Below, one piece after another: positions 25,647 through 31,600 of a DNA stretch of 37,671 bases; position 1 is the stretch's first letter; each line of letters starts with the position of its first letter. Both the position numbers and the translations under genes were made by a program. The DNA is from Ligaoa zhengdingensis (GTDB lineage: Bacteria; Bacillota; Clostridia; Oscillospirales; Ruminococcaceae), in contig NZ_JACRST010000020.1 of NCBI RefSeq assembly GCF_014384885.1, positions 1 to 37,671 on the forward strand, in the 5' to 3' direction. Under the pieces are notes generated by a model that was not told the DNA's origin, made no database searches, and saw only the letters and a program-made list of their open reading frames with translations.

Positions 25647-26735
25647 ATGCCGGTTCACAGAGCACCCGGAAGCGAGCATACTGAGTATCAAGGGAGGAGC
25701 AGACGCCGCACACGGCGCGGTCGGCGGCGTATCCCGCCCAAAGCCATCTTTCGCATGTCCATGCTGCTCGTCCTGCTGACGGGCTGCGGATTCGGTATCA
25801 CCCACCTGTGCCAAAGCCTGAGCCAGCCCGACGCCCCCGTTGTGGTGGCGCAGGCAGCGGACGGCGAGGTGGAGGGGGAAAGCGCCACCCTTCCGGTTTC
25901 GATCCCCGACCTGGATGTGATGCCCTGTTATTCTGAAGAAGCCTATGTCGTCAGCTATCTCGACGTGGCTCCGGGGGTGTCGGTGCATCCGCTTTTGCAG
26001 GAGCTTTACAGCGCGCAGGCGGCCGCTTCCATCACCACCGCTGAGGGCGAGCCCATTGTTGTGGCGCCGGTCACCACCAATTCCGGCGGCTCCGGTGTGG
26101 ATAACATCGCCTCCTGGAAAGCGCAGAACAGCGATGTGATCGGCTGGCTCAAGGTTCCCGGCACCAACATCAACTATCCCGTGGTGCAGGGCCCCACTAC
26201 CGATTACTATACCGCCAAGGGCTATGATAAGAACTACAGCAAACAGGGCGTCATCTGGGTGGACAGCAATTGCAGCGTATCCGGCGGCCTGTCGCCCAAC
26301 ACGGTGATCTACGGCCACAACTGGACCAATTACAGCGCCAACCCGCGCATCGGGTCCCCTTCGGACACCCACTTTGCGCAGTTGACCGCGTTCCAGCACC
26401 TGTCCTTTGCGCAGAGCCACCCCTATCTCTACTTCTCTACTGAGGGCAATGAGATGGTCTGGCAAATCTTTGCGGCGTTCTACACCGACATCGACTTCAA
26501 CTATATCTCCTCTGCGGGCGGACAGTGGATCATCGATGGAGCGAAGGCGCGCAGTGAGCACATTTACGACGTGCCGGTCTCCGGAAGCGACAAGATCATC
26601 ACCCTTTCCACCTGCACCCGCCGGTTCGGCTCCAGCAACCGCCAGCGTTTTGTTGTGATGGCGAAGCTGGTGGACAGCGCGAACACCTCCGTGAGCATCA
26701 CCGCGAATCCGAATCCAGTTCGTCCCAATCTGTAA
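25647..26735 (+). CDS. srtB: Class B sortase
   Basis: 362 residues; GGGAGG lies upstream of the ATG. The N-terminus is very basic (RSRRRTRRGRRR), followed by a membrane anchor (about 35-55) and a variable Ala/Thr-rich stalk. The catalytic domain starts at NSDVIGWLKVPGTNINYPVVQ and continues with HYYL-equivalent YYTAKGYDKNYSKQG, as in class B enzymes. Catalytic residues are H224 (VIYGHNW), C323 (TLSTCT) and R334 (NRQRFVVMAKL). The C-to-R spacing is that of SrtB. Family role: a transpeptidase that cuts NPxTx-type signals and links proteins to peptidoglycan. Three surface proteins in this window carry NPETGG, which makes them candidate substrates; inference. A terminator follows directly. Confidence 0.93.
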   Translation: MPVHRAPGSEHTEYQGRSRRRTRRGRRRIPPKAIFRMSMLLVLLTGCGFGITHLCQSLSQPDAPVVVAQAADGEVEGESATLPVSIPDLDVMPCYSEEAYVVSYLDVAPGVSVHPLLQELYSAQAAASITTAEGEPIVVAPVTTNSGGSGVDNIASWKAQNSDVIGWLKVPGTNINYPVVQGPTTDYYTAKGYDKNYSKQGVIWVDSNCSVSGGLSPNTVIYGHNWTNYSANPRIGSPSDTHFAQLTAFQHLSFAQSHPYLYFSTEGNEMVWQIFAAFYTDIDFNYISSAGGQWIIDGAKARSEHIYDVPVSGSDKIITLSTCTRRFGSSNRQRFVVMAKLVDSANTSVSITANPNPVRPNL

Positions 26736-26748
26736 TTTTGAACTGCTG

Positions 26749-26809
26749 ATCGGGCTGTCACCGATCGCGCCGAAACAGAGCCGGCGCGGTGGGGCAGCCC
26801 GATATTTTT
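26749..26809 (+). terminator. Terminator of the sortase gene
   Basis: ATCGGGCTG (26749-26757) pairs with CAGCCCGAT (26795-26803), with inner CACCG/CGGTG and CGCGCC/GGCGCG pairing, followed by ATTTTT. Confidence 0.85.
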
Positions 26810-26831
26810 CACGAAATCATGGAAATGGGAC

Positions 26832-26860
26832 TTGCCTTTTCTGCGGAAATTTGCTATAAT
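26832..26860 (+). promoter_or_regulatory. Promoter of tRNA-Ser
   Basis: TTGCCT, 17-base spacer, TATAAT with extended TGC (TGCTATAAT). The tRNA begins about 17 bases after the -10. Confidence 0.75.
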
Positions 26861-26876
26861 ATCAACCGTATCCTAT

Positions 26877-26967
26877 GGATGAGTATCGAAGTGGTCATAA
26901 CGGCCCGCACTCGAAATGCGGTAGTCGCGAAAGCGGCTCGTGGGTTCGAATCCCACCTCATCCGCCA
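26877..26967 (+). tRNA. tRNA-Ser (anticodon CGA), CCA encoded
   Basis: Acceptor GGATGAG (26877-26883) pairs with CTCATCC (26957-26963), followed by G and CCA. The anticodon stem CCGCA/TGCGG encloses loop CTCGAAA with anticodon CGA at 26912-26914, reading UCG. The long variable arm (class II) and the T loop GTTCGAATC are typical of serine tRNAs. Confidence 0.96.
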
Positions 26968-26968
26968 C

Positions 26969-27008
26969 GTCGGAGCAAGCTGCATATCGCTTGCTCCGAC
27001 TTATTTTT
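26969..27008 (+). terminator. Terminator of tRNA-Ser
   Basis: GTCGGAGCAAGC (26969-26980) and GCTTGCTCCGAC (26989-27000) form a perfect 12-bp stem, followed by TTATTTTT. Confidence 0.9.
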
Positions 27009-27108
27009 ATAAGTCAGAGCGCACTCATTTCACTGCTCCTCCTTTTTCGCAAAAAGTCACGCTTGCTGTGGCTGTTCGCTTATGGGCGCCCTCACGACGC
27101 CTCCGCGG

Positions 27109-27187
27109 CGCTACCAACTTTTTGCGAGCGCCGCCCTGCCGGGCGGCTTTTTCCGTTACCGAAATATATCGGTTTTAACCGTCCCTT
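27109..27187 (+). repeat. Imperfect repeat copy A
   Basis: Shares with 27306-27385 the ordered strings CTACCAACTTTTTG / CCACCAGCTTTTTG, GCGGCTTTTTCCG / GCGGCATTTTTCCG and GGTTTTAACCG / GGTGTTAACCG. Identity is roughly 70% by eye. Confidence 0.55.
27130..27152 (+). terminator. Terminator-like hairpin in spacer
   Basis: GCCGCCC, loop TGCC, GGGCGGC, then TTTTT. No gene with a matching end lies upstream. Confidence 0.55.
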
Positions 27188-27305
27188 CCAAAAAAGCATA
27201 TGCTTTCGCTTTTTTTCATAGGGGGATTATCCCCCTTTTGATGTCAGATTTCCTCGCTGACCGCTCAAAAATCGGCCTGCCTCTGAATCAATCCTCTGCT
27301 GCTGC

Positions 27306-27385
27306 CACCAGCTTTTTGGAAAGGTTGCCCTAGACGCGGCATTTTTCCGCTATCAAGAAAATATTGGTGTTAACCGGCCTTCCCA
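27306..27385 (+). repeat. Imperfect repeat copy B
   Basis: Partner of 27109-27187. Each copy is followed by a further hairpin (AAAGCATATGCTTT after copy A, the 27386 stem after copy B). Confidence 0.55.
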
Positions 27386-27422
27386 CACCGGAGTAAAGTT
27401 CGCTTTGCTCCGGTGCTTTTTT
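27386..27422 (+). terminator. Terminator-like hairpin at the end of repeat copy B
   Basis: CACCGGAG (27386-27393) pairs with CTCCGGTG (27408-27415), with inner AAG/CTT, followed by CTTTTTT. Confidence 0.65.
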
Positions 27423-27485
27423 ATATTGAAAACGCGAATGCGGCTGTACTGCGCCGTATGATCTGCAGCTCCAGCCCTTTCCCTT

Positions 27486-27542
27486 TTAATAAAAATAATA
27501 AGGCGCGGTCATGGACGAATCATCGCTCCATTTCCGCGCCTT
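27486..27542. terminator. Bidirectional terminator overlapping the 3' end of the small protein gene
   Basis: AAGGCGCGG (27500-27508) pairs with CCGCGCCTT (27534-27542), with inner ATGG/CCAT. T-rich sequence follows on both strands. On the minus strand the stop codon lies within the ATTATTTTTATTAA tail. Confidence 0.8.
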
Positions 27543-27677
27543 TTTGCGATTATATGCCTTCGGATTTTCCGGCCTGCGGGTGACAGGATTCAGCGCACCC
27601 CAACCGCCGCGCCGCTTGGCACAGAGCTCCCGCTGCTTTTTCTTGGAGAGTTTCTCAAACGGTACAAACTTTTCCAT
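27486..27677 (-). CDS. Small conserved basic protein of unknown function
   Basis: 63 residues with AAGGA upstream of the ATG and a near-consensus promoter 80 bases before it. The sequence MEKFVPFEKLSKKKQRE, then RRGGWGALNPVTRRPENPKAYNRKKARKW, resembles a small basic protein I recall as common in Clostridia; it has no named function that I know. The high Lys/Arg content and short length suggest nucleic-acid or ribosome contact, but this is a guess. The last 15 residues (WSDDSSMTAPYYFY) are encoded by the stem and T-run of its own terminator, so the C-terminus may not be conserved. Confidence 0.75.
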   Translation of the reverse strand: MEKFVPFEKLSKKKQRELCAKRRGGWGALNPVTRRPENPKAYNRKKARKWSDDSSMTAPYYFY

Positions 27678-27735
27678 TCTCCGCTTTCCTTTCTGTTCGG
27701 TTTAATTTTATCCCCGCGTTTATGGGGAGTAGCTT

Positions 27736-27764
27736 ATCATAGCAGAAGAACCGCCGCCTGTCAA
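27736..27764 (-). promoter_or_regulatory. Promoter of the small basic protein gene
   Basis: On the minus strand a perfect TTGACA (27764-27759), 17-base spacer, TATGAT (27741-27736) with extended TGC. Confidence 0.85.
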
Positions 27765-27868
27765 GCCGCAAGAAGGACCGGTATTATGAGGGCAAATCAG
27801 CCTCAACCTCAAAACACCCTAAAAGTTTATTGATTCAAACATAGTCAAAATGGTCTCATTCCTATATC

Positions 27869-28414
27869 CTAAGATTTCTTTTTTCGCAGTTTCAAGTCAA
27901 TCTTATTGTCTTCTGCCAGTTCCTTAAATCTCTTTACAATATAAGCTGATTTCTCTTTCATATCCATATTTCTCAATTCTGTATCTTCCTCTATGCTTTT
28001 CAGAACACCCTTTATTTCATCAATTTCTAAAAGGTTTACCGCCACACAATAGAAGGTTTTCCGTCGCCCGTCATTATAATCAGATAAGAGAACCTCTAAA
28101 ATCTCCGCTTTTTCTTCCTGTTCTTGATTGTAGGCGCTCATTCCGATGTGTTCCGCTTTTTCCAAATCCGATTTCCGATGCTGATGGGTGATAAACGAGT
28201 CGTAATCGTCAATATGCTCATATCTCCCGCAGGGATACTCTTCACATTGAAAGCAGTACTCCACACTGCCGTGTTCCAGGCTGCATTTTGCAATCCTACA
28301 GGATTGATTTCCAAACCCACAACCGGAACAGTGCCCACCAATTTTCATCGGGCAAAGTCCACAATTCAAACCGCATAAAGAAAACAAAGGATTGCCCCGT
28401 TTAAACCCTTTCAT
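27869..28414 (-). CDS. DUF3795 family cysteine-rich protein
   Basis: 181 residues from the ATG at 28414 (MKGFKRGNPLFSLCG), chosen because GGAGAGG lies six bases upstream; an ATG eight codons earlier lacks a site. The N-terminal half carries the DUF3795 cysteine pattern: CGLNCGLCP, HCSGCGFGNQSCRIAKC, then YCFQCEEYPC, which probably binds zinc or an Fe-S cluster. The C-terminal half is helical and charged and ends RKKKS. Function is unknown. The coding DNA is clearly AT-rich and uses different codons from its GC-rich neighbours, which suggests recent horizontal transfer. Confidence 0.85.
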   Translation of the reverse strand: MKGFKRGNPLFSLCGLNCGLCPMKIGGHCSGCGFGNQSCRIAKCSLEHGSVEYCFQCEEYPCGRYEHIDDYDSFITHQHRKSDLEKAEHIGMSAYNQEQEEKAEILEVLLSDYNDGRRKTFYCVAVNLLEIDEIKGVLKSIEEDTELRNMDMKEKSAYIVKRFKELAEDNKIDLKLRKKKS

Positions 28415-28544
28415 TTTAACCTCTCCATCAATCCGCATCTGACTCCAACAACAAAATCAAAGTTCAACACAATTTTACTATATCTCCGAACACCTTTCAA
28501 GCCATACGTTGAAACTTCGCAGACCTTATCAGAGGAAGAAAAGA

Positions 28545-28576
28545 GGACCCCTTCCCGCTGTACGGGGAAGGAGTCC
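28545..28576 (-). terminator. Terminator of the GDPD surface protein gene
   Basis: On the minus strand a GGACTCCTTCCCC-type stem pairs with its complement, with one mismatch, followed by TCTTTTCTTCC. It lies 25 bases past the stop codon. Confidence 0.8.
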
Positions 28577-28600
28577 GGTATCCACATATTGAAATGAAAA

Positions 28601-31600
28601 CTACTGCTGTTTAGCGGTTCTGCGCTCTGCGATCAGCGCCCCAACGCCGATGGATGCGACCGCCAGCGCAGCAATAGCAGCGATCATCCACAGGGGGATG
28701 CCGCCCTTCCGCGCGGCTTCCTTCGCCGGCTCAATCACGCCTGCCTCTTCCTGCGCCGCGGGGATCGACGCTGCGGGGACCGCCGGAGCGGCCGTGAGCT
28801 CGACCGACCCGCCCGTTTCCGGGTTGCTGTTCGCCGTACCGCTTGCCACGGGCGCCTGCGCTTCGCCGTCCGCCATTGCGATCAGCTCCGCCGCACTGTA
28901 GTACACCGCGAATGCGTCGATCTTGTAATTGCTCACAAGGTATTCCTTGCCGCCGATTTCGATCTTCAGCTTGACTCCCTTCGCCGCCGCTGCATCGATC
29001 ACGGTCGCAGGCATCATCGCGCCCTCCTCAATCTTCACGCCGATCGTGTCGCCCTTGTCCGCGCTGTTGATCTTCTCGATTACGCCCGACCAGTAGTCGT
29101 CGCTGTTCACGTTCGACGCCGTGCCCTTCGAGCCGCTGCTCTTCCGCACCAGGCCCTTGACCGCGCTCGTCAATGCGGCGGCCGCCTCAGTCAGCTCCGG
29201 TTCGCTCGCGTTCGGGTTCGCCAGCACCGCTTCCGCGCCTGCCTTCACCGCCAGCATCGCGTTCCAGCTCGCCGCCGTGTAGTTCGCCGCGTTCCGTGCG
29301 TTCGCATCCGCAACTGTCTGCGCCAGACGCACCTTCGCCGCCGCTCTGGTCAGCTCCGCCGCCATCGCGTCCAGCTCCGCCTGCGCCGCGTCTTCCTTCT
29401 CGCGCAGCTCTTTCGCTTCCTCTACCAGTTCAACCAAACCGGCCTTGGTCGCTTCGTCGTATTTGCTGTCCGCCAGAATCTTTTCCGCGAACTCGATCGC
29501 ACTGTTGATGCCCGTGTAGTTCAGTGCGTTGACCAGACCGTTGATCGCTTCAACCAGCTTGTCGCAAACTGCCTTGATCATCGCCTCGGTCGCATTGACG
29601 TTCGTCTCCGCAGCCTTGGCTTCCGTCAAAGCTGTCTCCAGCTTCGCCCAGCCGCTCGGGCGGTAGTTCATCTTGTCCAATCCTTCCGCCGTCGCGATCA
29701 GTCTTCTCAGCAGGCTCTTGTCCGCTTTCACCAGCTCGGTGATCCTGGTCATCACCGCGGTATACGCCGCGTTGATCTCGGCCTGGGTCGCGTCCCTGTT
29801 GTTCAGCACCGCTTTGGCCGAGTCCACCACTTTCTGGAGCTCTGTCTTGGAGAGGCTCGACAGGCTCTCGTCCTTGAGTGCTTCCTCCGCCAGCTCGATC
29901 GCCAGCGAAAGCAGGCTGGTATCCACCGCGTAGGTCAGGCCGTCGCGCGCCTTCACCAGCGCGAGGTACGCATCGAACACCTGCTGCTGGGTTGCGGCCG
30001 CATCGGCCATGACAGCCTTCGCTGCGGTCAGCGCCTCGGTCAGCGCCTCCCAGCTCGCCGCCGTATAGCGGCTCGCCTCGTATTTGCCATCGATTGTCTC
30101 GATCAGCGCTTTCAGCGCCGTCTTGTCCACGTCGGTGGGTTCGTCACCGGTGAACGTGAGGGTGAAAGGGTTGGAGTAGAGCGCGACCGTCTCGCCGGTC
30201 TCCGGCAGGGTCTGCTCGATCTTGAGCATGGCGGTCGCCGTGCCGTTCTCGCTGGCGTAATAGCGCACCCCGGCCTCGGTCTCCAGCTTCTCAAGCGGAA
30301 CGCCGCCGATCTGCACCAACTGATAGTCGAGGCCGTCCAGCTCTTGGTTCAGATAGGATTTGGTCACACCTTGCGGCAGGTAGAGCGACTCGGGATTGGA
30401 CGCATCGTAGACCGGCAGCGCCGCATCCTGGGCGATCACCTGCTCGGGATAATCGGCGAAGCGGTAGGCGTCGTTGGTGGTGATGCCGTTGAGGCCCATC
30501 AGGGCGGCTGCGTTCATACCGCCATAGCCGTTGATCGTCCAGGCCCAGAAAGTGACGCCGCGCTGGTTGGCGTCCTTCAAAGCCTGTGCGAACGCCGCGG
30601 TGTTGCTGAAGGATGGATTGAAGGTGGTGTTGACCGGCTGCACGTTGGCGCAGATCTGGCTGACGTTGCCCTGCGCGCTGCCTGTATCGGTGAGCCCGGT
30701 GAGGTAGCCGCACGAGACCTCGGGCCAGGTCTTGCGCATCTCCTGCATGATGTTGTAGTTGAAGGTGATCACCACGCACTGATCCACCACGCCGTACTCC
30801 TCAGCGAGCTGGCGCACCGCGCCCACGATCTTGGGCTGGGAGGACTTGATCTCGATGAAGTGGACGACATCCTTGCCCTTGAACGCTTCAAAAAATTCAG
30901 CGAGGGTGCTCATCCGCTCCCCCTCCTGCGGGTGGTAGCTTTCCTTGAATTTGAGCGCCTTGAGCTGCTCCCAGGTGGAGCCCTCGACTGGGAGCGCCTG
31001 ATCGTACATGCGGCCTGTATTGCCGTCGTGGTCGATGACGATTACGCCGTCGGTGGTGATGTAGACATCGTTCTCGATCGCATCCGCGCCGGCCTCATAT
31101 GCGCCGATCGCGCTGCGCAGGGTGTTTTCGATGTACCGGCTGGGCATACCGCGGTGGCCGGTGATCAGCGCGGGGCGCTGGAAGGTGATCTCGTCGTAGC
31201 TCTCGATGGCAGCGATAGCCGCTTTGTAATCCTCGGTGACGATGCCGTTCGCGCCGCTGGTAATCTGCGCGTGCAGCGCCGATGCCTCGCTGGAGCACCT
31301 CACCCAGACGGTGATGAGGCGGCTTTGCAGGTATCGCACCGTCTCGAAGGAGGCTGCCCGCTCGGGAATGACCGCGATTTTGGCGTGGTTGACGTTGGTG
31401 GTGGTCACGACCTCCCAGAGCTGCGCGTCGGTGGGATCGGCGGGCAGTTCGGTGAAATCGATGATGCCGCGGACCGGCGCATTTTCATCGGCAACTGTGC
31501 GCACCCATTCGGCGTGTGCCGCGTCCGCCATCACGAAGGCGTCGAGCACGCCGTTCTCCCCGATGTAAGCGCTCACCGCCTGTGCAGCTGCGTCGCTGCC

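Larger units (their letters stand above)
27009..27485. other. Non-coding spacer with two diverged repeat copies and terminator-like hairpins
   Basis: No credible gene. It holds a hairpin with T-run at 27130-27152, a second at 27386-27422, and two imperfect copies of an about 80-base sequence starting near 27109 and 27306. It may be a decayed remnant of duplicated DNA. Confidence 0.55.

Noticed and set aside
26789..27333. Open frames overlapping and following tRNA-Ser
   Set aside because: They run through the tRNA, its terminator and the repeat copies, and resemble no protein.
30187..30219. LPETGE inside an Ig-like part of the GDPD protein
   Set aside because: Internal position in a beta-strand region with no following hydrophobic segment or basic tail; not a sorting signal.
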